From: Lineus longissimus | Taxonomy: Eukaryota > Nemertea > Pilidiophora > Heteronemertea > Lineidae | NCBI RefSeq assembly: GCF_910592395.1 | Contig: NC_088314.1 | Location: forward strand, 3,038,001-3,102,000 | Length of the DNA stretch: 64,000 nt | Direction: 5' to 3' | In this document: piece by piece, positions 12,898 to 24,600 of the stretch | Numbering within the stretch: the stretch's first letter is position 1 | Layout of the letters: each line of letters starts with the position of its first letter | Program-made: the position numbers and the translations under genes | The notes under the pieces: generated by a model | The model's database searches: none | Told to the model about the DNA's origin: nothing | What the model saw: only the letters and a program-made list of their open reading frames with translations

Positions 12898-15311
12898 ATG
12901 ACGAAAAACCAAAGGGACAAGCACCGATTCTCGAGAACAACAAGCAGGAGCTCTTGACAGGAAAGAAAGCAGCGAACCACTTCATCAACGAATACCAACA
13001 AATCAGTGACATCGAAATACTACCAGAGAGGAACAGAGAAGTTCTGGGAGCCCAGAAGTCGTTTCGTAACCAACAGAAGAGTGAGGATGAGATGATGACC
13101 AAGAACTTCACCAAGAAGGAACTGAAAGAAGCCCTATCCACACTGAAATTGAAGAAATCGCCTGGACCAGACGACATCACGAACGAGATGCTTCTACATC
13201 TAGGAACGGTAGCAGAAGATAGGTTGCTACACATCTACAATACCAGCTGGAAAACAGGAAAGGTTCCACAAATATGGAGGGAAGCGGTTATGATCCCAAT
13301 ACACAAGCCCGGCAAGGACAAAGCTAAAGCCCAGAGCTACAGACCAATCAGCCTCACGAGTATTGTCGACATGGAGAAAGCATTCGACAAAGTCTGGAAG
13401 GCCGGACTCAAACTCAAACTACACCAGTGTGGGATCAGAGGGAACATGTACGCATGGATCTCACAGTATCTACACAACAGAAAGGCTAGAGTCAATGTGC
13501 AGGGACAACACAGCAGGAAGAAGCTGCTGAGACAAGGTGTACCCCAGGGAGGAGTACTGTCCCCCACACTCTTCCTGGTATTCATCAATGACATACTAGC
13601 CGGAATGCCCAAGAAAGTCAAGGGAGCTATCTACGCTGATGACCTAGTTCTGTGGTGCTCTGAAGAGAAACTAGATGTGGCAAGATCACGCATCCAGGCA
13701 GCTCTGAACACACTGCAGAAGTGGGCCGAAACCTGGCTTGTTACTGTGAACTCCGCCAAGACAGCCTACACGATCTTCTCACTCTCAACCAAGCAACAGA
13801 AAACCCGCCTCACTCTAAACGGGAAACCTCTTCAACAAGAACAGACCCCCAAATACCTCGGAATGACCTTTGACCGTCGAATGACATGGAGGAACCACAT
13901 AGAGCTAACCACTCTCCGGGCAAAACGGCGACTCTCACTCATGAAGAAGCTGACATGCAGCCAGTGGGGAGCAGACACCAGTGTACTGAAGAAACTCTAT
14001 GTCGGAGGAATAAGGCCAGTGATGGAGTACGGGACAACTGCAATGGCCAATGCAGCCAAGTCCAACACTGCAAAACTCAACCGTGTGCAGAACCAAGCCG
14101 AGCGTATCATCACCGGGGCCATGAAATCTACGCCAATCACTGCAATGGAGACCATAACCAAGCTCCAACCACAAGAAGACCGGAGGGAAGTGAAGGTGAT
14201 CACACTGGCAGAGAAGTTCAAAAGGATGAAAACCCACCCAATGCACCAGAGAGTCCAAAAAGGAGCTCGGAAAAGACTGAAGCGAGGCAGCTTCATCAGT
14301 CAAAGCAAGGCACTGGAAAGGAATCACCCTGAACTGAAAGTCAGCACTCCAAGGGATATACCATCTAGCAGACCCAAGCCAACACTCGACCCCCGAATGT
14401 CACCGGAGATCAAGGAGACAGTCCCTGGTATCCTCAGCAAACACCTCCAAACTGATGAGGCACGGAAAGCTCTGACAATGGAGCATATCCACATGCAGTA
14501 CCCAGACCAGAAGTGGACCCATGTGTATACTGATGGGTCAGCAACTGACGCAACCAGAGATGGAGGAGGAGGCATCCTTATCAAGTATAAAGACGAGGAA
14601 GAGACAATCGCGATATCTACAGGTAGATACTCCAGCAACTACAGAGCTGAAGCCGTCGCAATTGAAGAGGCAACCAAGAGGCTGAAACAGAAGAGGAACA
14701 AGACCAGACATCGAATAGTCATATTCACTGATGCCCTTTCTGTCCTGAAAGCCATGCAAGATCCGAAGAAGGAGGAAATGCAGAACCTCACCACATCTCT
14801 AAAAGCCCTATGTTCATGCAGGAAGAAAGTCGTTCTCCAGTGGATACCAGCCCACTGCAACATCAAGGGGAACGAGAAGGCCGACCATCTGGCCAAGGAA
14901 GGAAGCCAACTACACCAGAGCGACCTGTCCCTAACATATAAGGAGGCAAAAACCAATATCAAAGCTGCCTACTGGACCAAGTGGAAGGAAGAGCACGAGG
15001 GATATGATGCTAATGACAATTACAACAAACTCACCAGAAGAGGCCAGGCCATCATATTCCGACTGCGAACCGGCCACAGCAGGTTACGGCATCACCTGTT
15101 TACAAAGTTACGGATCGGAGACAACGACTTGTGCCCATGTGCCACGGAACCGATGACCGTGGCACACATCCTGACAAGATGTGCGAGATTGGCACCTCTG
15201 AGAAAAGGCATCTGGCCAGAAGGTACCAGCCTACAAGACCAGCTCTATGGAGACCTCAAACAGCTGCGAAACACCATAGAATATATCAGAAGATCGGACT
15301 TGACTGTCTAG
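12838..15311 (+). pseudogene. RT-RNase H polyprotein, copy 3: open throughout but lacking 61 RT residues
   Basis: Open without interruption from the A6 run to the natural TAG at 15309-15311 (at least 785 codons). A 183-bp in-frame deletion at about 13361-13368 joins YRPISLTS directly to VDMEKAFDKVW, removing the RT fingers segment between these motifs. The junction shows tGTCG microhomology. Motif A Asp, YADD, RNase H D-E-D-D and the terminal knuckle remain. A polymerase without this segment is very unlikely to work. Substitution GRIRPVMEY to GGIRPVMEY is private to this copy. Confidence 0.9.
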
Positions 15312-15335
15312 AGCGAACGAGAAGAAGAAGAAGAA

Positions 15336-17344
15336 TCAATCCTTAGCAAGATGTCTTAAACCTTGCAGAAAAATCTCCAATCCGAGCAAGATGTATTAAA
15401 TCTTGCCGAAAATCTATGACATTAAAATAGCAGACTATCTGCACCTTTTTGTGGCCAAGCTGAGTCAAGGATCAGGTCTAACCTTGAGGCTCTCCCTCAG
15501 GTTGGTTGGGAGGGTCTTTCTTCGTCATCCCAAAGGCAGCGATAATACCGAGACTTGCAACCTCTCACCTAAAAGACTAGTTGAACCTATAAAATATGGA
15601 ATCAGAATGAGGCATTTCAATCAATCCTTAGCAAGATGTCTTAAACCTTGCAGAAAAATCTCTAATCCGAGCAAGATGTATTAAATCTTACCGAAAAATC
15701 TATGGCATTGAAATAGCAGACTGTCTGCGCTATTTTGTTGCCAAGCTGAGTCAAGGATCAGGTCTTACCTTGAGGCTCTGCCTCAGGTTGGTTGCGAGGG
15801 TCGTTCATTGTCATCCCAAAGGCAGTGATGATACTGAGACTTGCAACCTCTCACCTAAGAGACCAGTTGAATCTATAAAATATGGAATCAGAATGAGGCA
15901 TTTCAATCAATCCTGAGCAAGATGTCTTAAACCTTGCAGAAAAATCTCCAATCCGAGCAAGATGTATTAAATCTTACCGAAAAATCTATGGCATTGAAAT
16001 AGCAGACTATCTGCGCCATTTTGTGGCCAAGCTGAGTCAAGGATCAGGTCTAACCTTGAGGCTCTCCCTCAGGTTGGTTGGGAGGGTCGTTCTTCGTATC
16101 CCGAAGGCAGTGATGATACCGAGAATTGCAACCTCTCACCTAAAAGACTAGTTGAACCTTCAAAATATGGAATCAGAATGAGGCATTTCAATCAATCCTT
16201 AACAAGATGTCTTAAACCTTGCAGAAAAATCTCCAATCCGAGCAAGATGTATCAAATTTTGCCGAAAATCTATGACATTAAAATAGCAGACTATCTGCAC
16301 CTTTTTGTGGCCAAGCTGAGTCAAGGATCAGGTCTAACCTTGAGGCTCTCCCTCAGGTTGGTTGGGAGGGTCGTTCTTCGTCATCCCAAAGTCAGCGATA
16401 ATACTGAGACTTGCAACCTCTCACCTAAAAGACTAGTTGAACCTATAAAATATGGAATCAGAATGAGGCATTTCAATCAATTCTCAGCAAGATGTCTTAA
16501 ACCTTGCAGAAAAATCTCCAATCTGAGCAAGATGTATTAAATCTTGCAGAAAAATCTATGGCATTAAATAGCAGACTGTCTGCGCCATTTTGTGGCCAAG
16601 CTGAGTCAAGGATCAGGTCTAACCTTGAGGCTCTCCCTCAGGTTGGTTGGGAGGGTCGTTCTTCGTCATCCCAAAGTCAGCGATAATACTGAGACTTGCA
16701 ACCTCTCACCTAAAAGACTAGTTGAACCTATAAAATATGGAATCAGAATGAGGCATTTCAATCAATCCTTAGCAAGATGTCTTAAACCTTGCAGAAAAAT
16801 CTCTAATCCGAGCAAGATGTATTAAATCTTACCGAAAAATCTATGGCATTGAAATAGCAGACTGTCTGCGCTATTTTGTTGCCAAGCTGAGTCAAGGATC
16901 AGGTCTTACCTTGAGGCTCTGCCTCAGGTTGGTTGGGAGGGTCGTTCATTGTCATCCCAAAGGCAGTGATGATACCGAGACTTGCAACCTCTCACCTAAG
17001 AGACTAGTTGAATCTATAAAATATGGAATCAGAATGAGGCATTTCAATCAATCCTTAGCAAGATGTCTTAAACCTTGCAGAAAAATCTCCAATCCGAGCA
17101 AGATGTATTAAATCTTGCCGAAAAATCTATGGCATTAAAATAGCATACTGTCTGCGCTATTTTGTTGCCAAGCTGAGTCAAGGATCAGGTCCAACCTTGA
17201 GACTCTCCCTCAGGTTGGTTGGGAGGGTCGTTCTTCGTCATCCCAAAGGCAGCGACAATACCGAGACTTACAACCTCTCACCTAAGAGACTAGTTGAACC
17301 TATAAAATATGGAATCAGAATGAGGCATTTCAATCAATCCTTAG
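15336..17344. repeat. ~286-bp satellite block between copies 3 and 4 (about 7 units)
   Basis: Exactly about seven monomers (2009 bp). The first unit (short A-run gccgaaaatctatgacatt, ctgcacctttttgtgg) matches the first units after copies 1 and 4. One monomer at about 16250-16535 has tatcaaat instead of the usual tattaaat stop and a 285-bp spacing, so a reading frame runs across the unit boundary for 120 codons (16178-16540). Confidence 0.95.
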
Positions 17345-17777
17345 TGGGCCATGTGGTTTAACCACTGGGTGGAGTGACGCGTCTAGTGCTTTAGCGTAGT
17401 GTAGATACGTTTCTCGCTTTCAGCTACGGCCGCTGGCTAGCCCTCAGGTGAAAAGAGGAGCAGATGTGCGTAAGTCTCCTCCTGCCAGTACACAGCCTCT
17501 CCTCTATCAAGACTCCAGCAGTACCTCCTCGTGGTGGCCTGCGGTAACTGGACACCTCGCGGCTCCAGGCAAAATCTGCTGGGGATCTCGGAGCAGATTG
17601 GAGCCCCAGAAGTGCAGTGTGCAGGCCCACTGGCATGTGGACATGCCCTGGCACTCACTAATCCAATTCCCAGCTATGGGTTAAATAGCATGCTGAAGTC
17701 GGATGCACTGGGCCAGCGCCCTGGCGTCTAACCAGCGGTGGTGGCGCCTAACCACAGTGCAACGCATCCAAAACGCT

Positions 17778-19043
17778 GTGACAGACAACCAATCAATGAT
17801 ACGAGATGGTGCTCGACCTGTGGAGACCCGCCAGGCTGGAAGAGCACCGGACCCCAGGCCTCGAAGGGGTCCACCCAACGCGACTGGTGGTCCCGTGACC
17901 CCGTCTCGAGGAGCCAGGAGACGGGCAGGGAAAGCTACTGGCCAGACCAATGAAGAGATCAGAGCCCTCAACATCCTCCAATGGAATGCAGAAGGCGTGT
18001 ACAACAAGAAAGTCGCTCTCACAGAGCGCCTGCATACAGAGAAAATAGACATCGCATGCATCCAAGAGACTCACCTTACTGAGAATCGAAGATTCACGGT
18101 GAGAGGGTACCAAACCATCAGGAAGGATCGCATTGAAAGATCAAAGGGCGGTGTTCTAGTCTTAGTACACAACTCCATCCCAGTACAAGACTTTGAGGTG
18201 AACACCAACAGAGAAGCAGAGATCAATGGAATCAGGACAAAGATCCAAGAGGAGGACATCAAGATCTATAACATCTACTGTCCCAATGACAAAGAACTAT
18301 CCCTAGAGAAGCTTGAAGTGCCGGAATCCAACTGCCTGGTACTCGGAGATTTCAACAGCCACTCTGAAAGCTGGGGATACACAGATTCAGACAAGAGAGG
18401 GGATGAAGTGGAGGACTGGCAGATCGACAACAACCTGCTCCTCCTAAACGATGCCGAGGATCCACCAACCTTCTACTCAAGAAGGTGGCACACAACATCG
18501 AACCCGGACCTCGCCTTTGCCACCAATGACCTGTATGGAAGAACAACAAGATCAGTTCTGAAACAACTAGGAGGTAGTGATCACAGACCAGTCAAACTCA
18601 CTATCAACCTGAACCACAGGCCGCAAGAAGCTAGCACTCTCCCGAGATGGAACTACAAGAAAGCCAACTGGGATCTCTTCACCTCTAAAACAGATGAGAA
18701 CACCAAACATCTCCAAAAAAGCCCTAACATCAACAAGATGGTGAAAGAGTTCAACCAGGCACTCCTCACTGCTGCCAAGGAAAGCATTCCAAGAGGAGCA
18801 AGAAAGAACTACAAGCCCTATTGGACAGAGGAGCTGCAGGAGCTAGACGATGCCGTGCAGAAAGCGAGGGAAAACGTGGAAGCAACACCAAACACAGAAA
18901 ACAACATCACCCTGAAAGAAGCAACTGCAAGGTACAAGAAGGCATGCATCCAAAGTTCAAGGAAGAAGTGGATTGAGAAAAAACCGAGAGCCTCAACCTG
19001 GATCGAGATGGAAACAAGTTATGGAAGCTTGCCCAGGCTCTAA
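17778..19043 (+). pseudogene. Endonuclease ORF, copy 4 (start codon changed to GTG)
   Basis: Full-length EN frame, open from 17703. The position that is ATG in copies 1-3 is GTG here, so initiation would need an upstream or non-AUG codon. EN motifs are complete: QWNAEGV, CIQETHL, GDFNSHSESWGY, NPDLAFATND and GGSDHRPV. About 120 residues of charged linker follow, and then the frame departs from the RT frame at A6 18978-18983. The -1 frame opens at 18977 and overlaps this ORF by 67 bases. Confidence 0.86.
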
Positions 19044-21638
19044 ATGACGAAAAACCAAAGGGACAAGCACCGATTCTCGAGAACAACAAGCAGGAGCTCT
19101 TGACAGGAAAGAAAGCAGCGAACCACTTCATCAACGAATACCAACAAATCAGTGACATCGAAATACCACCAGAGAGGAACAGAGAAGTTCTGGGAGCCCA
19201 GAAGTCGTTTCGTAACCAACAGAAGAGTGAGGATGAGATGATGACCAAGAACTTCACCAAGAAGGAACTGAAAGAAGCCCTATCCACACTGAAATTGAAG
19301 AAATCGCCTGGACCAGACGACATCACGAACGAGATGCTTCTACATCTAGGAACGGTAGCAGAAGGTAGGTTGCTACACATCTACAATACCAGCTGGAAAA
19401 CAGGAAAGGTTCCACAAATATGGAGGGAAGCGGTTATGATCCCAATACACAAGCCCGGCAAGGACAAAGCTAAAGCCCAGAGCTACAGACCAATCAGCCT
19501 CACGAGTAATGTCGGAAAGGTTATGGAACGGCTGATTAACAACCGGCTGACATGGCACCTGGAAGAGAAACAAGTCCTCCGTCCAGAGCAAGCAGGCTTC
19601 CGAAGCAACCGATCTACAGAGGACCAAGTAACCTACATAGCCCAGGAGATCGACGACGCCTTCCAGGACAAAGAGGTCACGCTAGCTGTCTTTGTCGACA
19701 TGGAGAAAGCATTCGACAAAGTCTGGAAGGCCGGACTCAAACTCAAACTACACCAGTGTGGGATCAGAGGGAACATGTACGCATGGATCTCACAGTATCT
19801 ACACAACAGAAAGGCTAGAGTCAAGGTGCAGGGACAACACAGCAGGAAGAAGCTGCTGAGACAAGGTGTACCCCAGGGAGGAGTACTGTCCCCCACACTC
19901 TTCCTGGTATTCATCAATGACATACTAGCCGGAATGCCCAAGAAAGTCAAGGGAGCTATCTACGCTGATGACCTAGTTCTGTGGTGCTCTGAAGAGAAAC
20001 TAGATGTGGCAAGATCACGCATCCAGGCAGCTCTGAACACACTGCAGAAGTGGGCCGAAACCTGGCTTGTTACTGTGAACTCCGCCAAGACAGCCTACAC
20101 GATCTTCTCACTCTCAACCAAGCAACAGAAAACCCGCCTCACTCTAAACGGGAAACCTCTTCAACAAGAACAGACCCCCAAATACCTCGGAATGACCTTT
20201 GACCGTCGAATGACATGGAGGAACCACATAGAGCTAACCACTCTCCGGGCAAAATGGCGACTCTCACTCATGAAGAAGCTGACATGCAGCCAGTGGGGAG
20301 CAGACACCAGTGTACTGAAGAAACTCTATGTCGGAAGAATAAGGCCAGTGATGGAGTACGGGACAACTGCAATGGCCAATGCAGCCAAGTCCAACACTGC
20401 AAAACTCAACCGTGTGCAGAACCAAGCCGAGCGTATCATCACCGGGGCCATGAAATCTACGCCAATCACTGCAATGGAGACCATAACCAAGCTCCAACCA
20501 CAAGAAGACCAGAGGGAAGTGAAGGTGATCACACTGGCAGAGAAGTTCAAAAGGATGAAAACCCACCCAATGCACCAGAGTCCAAAAAGGAGCTCGGAAA
20601 AGACTGAAGCGAGGCAGCTTCATCAGTCAAAGCAAGGCACTGGAAAGGAATCACCCTGAACTGAAAGTCAGCACTCCAAGGGATATACCATCTAGCAGAC
20701 CCAAGCCAACACTCGACCCCCGAATGTCACCGGAGATCAAGGAGACAGTCCCTGGTATCCTCAGCAAACACCTCCAAACTGATGAGGCACGGAAAGCTCT
20801 GACAATGGAGCATATCCACATGCAGTACCCAGACCAGAAGTGGACCCATGTGTATACTGATGGGTCAGCAACTGACGCAACCAGAGATGGAGGAGGAGGC
20901 ATCCTTATCAAGTATAAAGACGAGGAAGAGACAATCGCGATATCTACAGGTAGATACTCCAGCAACTACAGAGCTGAAGCCGTCGCAATTGAAGAGGCAA
21001 CCAAGAGGCTGAAACAGAAGAGGAACAAGACCAGACATCGAATAGTCATATTCACTGATGCCCTTTCTGTCCTGAAAGCCATGCAAGATCCGAAGAAGGA
21101 GGAAATGCAGAACCTCACCACATCTCTAAAAGCCCTATGTTCATGCAGGAAGAAAGTCGTTCTCCAGTGGATACCAGCCCACTGCAACATCAAGGGGAAC
21201 GAGAAGGCCGACCATCTGGCCAAGGAAGGAAGCCAACTACACCAGAGCGACCTGTCCCTAACATATAAGGAGGCAAAAACCAATATCAAAGCTGCCTACT
21301 GGACCAAGTGGAAGGAAGAGCACGAGGGATATGATGCTAATGACAATTACAACAAACTCACCAGAAGAGGCCAGGCCATCATATTCCGACTGCGAACCGG
21401 CCACAGCAGGTTACGGCATCACCTGTTTACAAAGTTACGGATCGGAGACAACGACTTGTGCCCATGTGCCACGGAACCGATGACCGTGGCACACATCCTG
21501 ACAAGATGTGCGAGATTGGCACCTCTGAGAAAAGACATCTGGCCAGAAGGTACCAGCCTACAAGACCAGCTCTATGGAGACCTCCAACAGCTGCGAAACA
21601 CCATAGAATATATCAGAAGATCGGACTTGACTGTCTAG
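18983..21638 (+). pseudogene. RT-RNase H polyprotein, copy 4 (2-bp deletion)
   Basis: The -1 frame reads ESLNLDRDGNKLWKLAQALN straight after the A6 run, a sequence typical of the linker before the RT in this superfamily and proof that this is the ancestral continuation. The RT domain is complete with all palm motifs. A 2-bp deletion at about 20577-20580 (caccagagtcc for caccagagagtcc) shifts the frame, ending at 20659. RNase H and the knuckle are open in the third frame from about 20724 to 21638. Confidence 0.9.
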
Positions 21639-21662
21639 AGCGAACGAGAAGAAGAAGAAGAA

Positions 21663-24600
21663 TCAATCCTTAGCAAGATGTCTTAAACCTTGCAGAAAAA
21701 TCTCCAATCCGAGCAAGATGTATTAAATCTTGCCGAAAATCTATGACATTAAAATAGCAGACTATCTGCACCTTCTTGTGGCCAAGCTGAGTCAAGGATC
21801 AGGTCTAACCTTGAGGCTCTCCCTCAGGTTGGTTGGGAGGGTCGTTCTTCGTCATCCCAAAGGCAGCGATAATACCGAGACTTGCAACCTCTCACCTAAA
21901 AGACTAGTTGAACCTATAAAATATGGAATCAGAATGAGGCATTTCAATCAATCCTTAGCAAGATGTCTTAAACCTTGCAGAAAAATCTCTAATCCGAGCA
22001 AGATGTATTAAATCTTACCGAAAAATCTATGGCATTGAAATAGCAGACTGTCTGCGCTATTTTGTTGCCAAGCTGAGTCAAGGATCAGGTCTTACCTTGA
22101 GGCTCTGCCTCAGGTTGGTTGGGAGGGTCGTTCATTGTCATCCCAAAGGCAGTGATGATACCGAGACTTGCAACCTCTCACCTAAGAGACTAGTTGAATC
22201 TATAAAATATGGAATCAGAATGAGGCATTTCAATCAATCCTTAGCAAGATGTCTTAAACCTTGCAGAAAAATCTCCAATCCAAGCAAGATGTATTAAATC
22301 TTGCCAAAAAATCTATGGCATTGAAATAGCAGACTATCTGCGCCGTTTCGTGACCAAGCTGAGTCAAGGATCAGGTCTAACCTTGAGGCTCTCCCTCAAG
22401 TTGGTTGGGAGGGTCGTTCTTCGTTATCCCAAAGGAGGTGATGATACCGAGACTTGCAACCTCTCACCTAAAAGACTAGTTGAACCTATGAAATATGGAA
22501 TCAGAATGAGGCATTTCAATCAATCCTTAGCAAGATGTCTTAAACCTTGCAGAAAAATCACCAATCCGAGCAAGATGTATTAAATCTTGCCGAAAAATTT
22601 AAGGCATTAAAATAGCAGACTGTCTGCGCAATTTTGTGGCCAAGCTGAGTCAAGGATCAGGTCTTATCTTGAGGCTCTCCCTCAGGTTGGTTGGGAGGGT
22701 CGTTCTTCGTCATCCCAACGGCAATGATGATACCGAGACTTGCAACCTCTCGCCTAAAAGACTAGTTGAACCTTCAAAATATGGAATCAGAATGAGGCAT
22801 TTCAATCAATCCTTAACAAGATGTCTTAAACCTTGCAAAAAAATCTCCAATCCGAGCAAAATGTATTCAATCTTGCCGAAAAATCTATGACATTAAAATA
22901 GCAGACTATCTGTGCCATTTTGTGGCCAAGCTGAGTCAAGGATCAGGTCTAACCTTGAGGCTCTCCCTCAGGTTGGTTGGGAGGGTCGTTCATCGCCATC
23001 CCAAAGGCAGTGATGATACCGAGACTTGCAACCTCTCACCTAAAAGACTAGTTGAACCTTCAAAATATGGAATCAGAATGAGGCATTTCAATCAATCCTT
23101 AGCAAGATGTCTTAAACCTTGCAGAAAAATCTCCAATCCAAGCAAGATGTATTAAATCTTGCCGAAAAATCTATGGCATTAAAATAGCAGACTATCTGCG
23201 CCGTTTCGTGGCCAAGCTGAGTCAAGGATCAGGTCTTATCTTGAGGCTCTCCCTCAGGTTGGTTGGGAGAGTCGTTCATTGTCATCCCAAAGGCAGTGAT
23301 GATACCGAGACTTGCAACCTCTCACCTAAAAGACTAGTTGAACCTATAAAATATGGAATCAGAATGAGGCATTTCAATCAATCCTTAGCAAGATGTCTTA
23401 AACCTTGCTTAAAAATCTCCAATCCGAGCAAGATGTATTAAATCTTGCCAAAAAATCTATGGCATTGAAATAGCAAGACTATGTGCGCCATTTTGTAGCC
23501 AAGCTGAGTCAAGGATCAGGTCTAACCTTGAGGCTCTCCCTCATGTTGGTTGGGAGGGTCGTTCTTCGTCATCCCAAAGGCAGCGATAATACCGAGACTT
23601 GCAACCTCTCACCTAAAAGACAAGTTGAACCTATCAAATATGGAATCCGAATGAGGCATTTCAATCAATCCTTAGCAAGATGTCTTAAACCTTGCAGAAA
23701 AATCACCAATCCGAGCAAGATGTATTAAACCTTGCCGAAAAATTTAAGGCATTAAAATAGCAGACTGTCTGCGCCTTTTTGTGGCCAAGCTGAGTCAAGG
23801 ATCAGGTCTTACCTTGAGGCTCTCCCTCAGGTTGGTTGGGAGGGTCGTTCATTGTCATCCCAAAGGCAGCGACAATACCGAGACTTGCAATCTCTCACCT
23901 AAAAGACTAGTTGAACCTATAAAATATGGAATTAGAATGAGGCATTTCAATCAATCCTCAGCAAGATGTCTTAAACATTGCAGAAAAATCTCCAATCCGA
24001 GCAAGATGTATTAAATCTTGCCGAAAAATCTATGGCATTGAAATAGCAGACTGTCTGCTCCATTTTGTTGCCAAGCTGAGTCAAGGATCAGGTCTAACCT
24101 TGAGGCTCTCTCTCAGTTTGGTTGGGAGGGTCGTTCTTCGTCATCCCAAAGGCAGTGATGAAACAGAGACTTGCAACCTCTCACCTAAAAGACTAGTTGA
24201 ACCTTTAAAATATGGAATCAGAATGAGGCATTTCAATCAATCCATAACAAGATGTCTTAAACCTTGCAGAAAAATCTCCAATCCGAGCAAGATGTATTAA
24301 ATCTTGCCGAAAAATCTATGACATTAAAATAGCAGACTATCTCCGCCATTTTGTGGCCAAGCTGAGTCAAGGATCAGGTCTAACCTTGAGGCTCTCCCTC
24401 AGGTTGGTTGGGAGGGTCGTTCATCGCCATCCCAAAGGCAGTGATGATACCGAGACTTGCAACCTCTCACCTAAAAGACTAGTTGAACCTTCAAAATATG
24501 GAATCAGAATGAGGCATTTCAATCAATCCTTAGCAAGATGTCTTAAACCTTGCAGAAAAATCTCCAATCCAAGCAAGAAGTATTAAATCTTGCAGAAAAA

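Larger units (their letters stand above)
11198..15335 (+). mobile_element. I-group non-LTR retrotransposon, copy 3 (RT deletion)
   Basis: 5' and 3' junctions are at the same satellite nucleotide as copies 2 and 4. Length is 4138 bp, short by 183 bp relative to copy 4 because of a deletion in the RT domain. It has the longest single open frame of the four copies in its second half, but also a frame break at the end of the endonuclease part. Confidence 0.95.
17345..21662 (+). mobile_element. I-group non-LTR retrotransposon, copy 4 (full length, least damaged)
   Basis: Full-length reference copy, 4318 bp from tgggccatgtgg to the (GAA)n tail, flanked by tcaatccttag at 17334-17344 and 21663-21673. 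No large internal deletion. Remaining lesions are the shared A6 frame break (18978-18983), loss of the usual ATG (GTG at 17778) and a 2-bp deletion at about 20577-20580 between RT and RNase H. The 5' region of ~430 bp has no long ORF, so a gag-like ORF1 is absent or was never present. Confidence 0.95.

Noticed and set aside
1-21662. R2-type site-specific retrotransposon
   Set aside because: The element has an AP-type endonuclease and RNase H, not the restriction-like endonuclease of R2. The identical insertion site is better explained by co-amplification.
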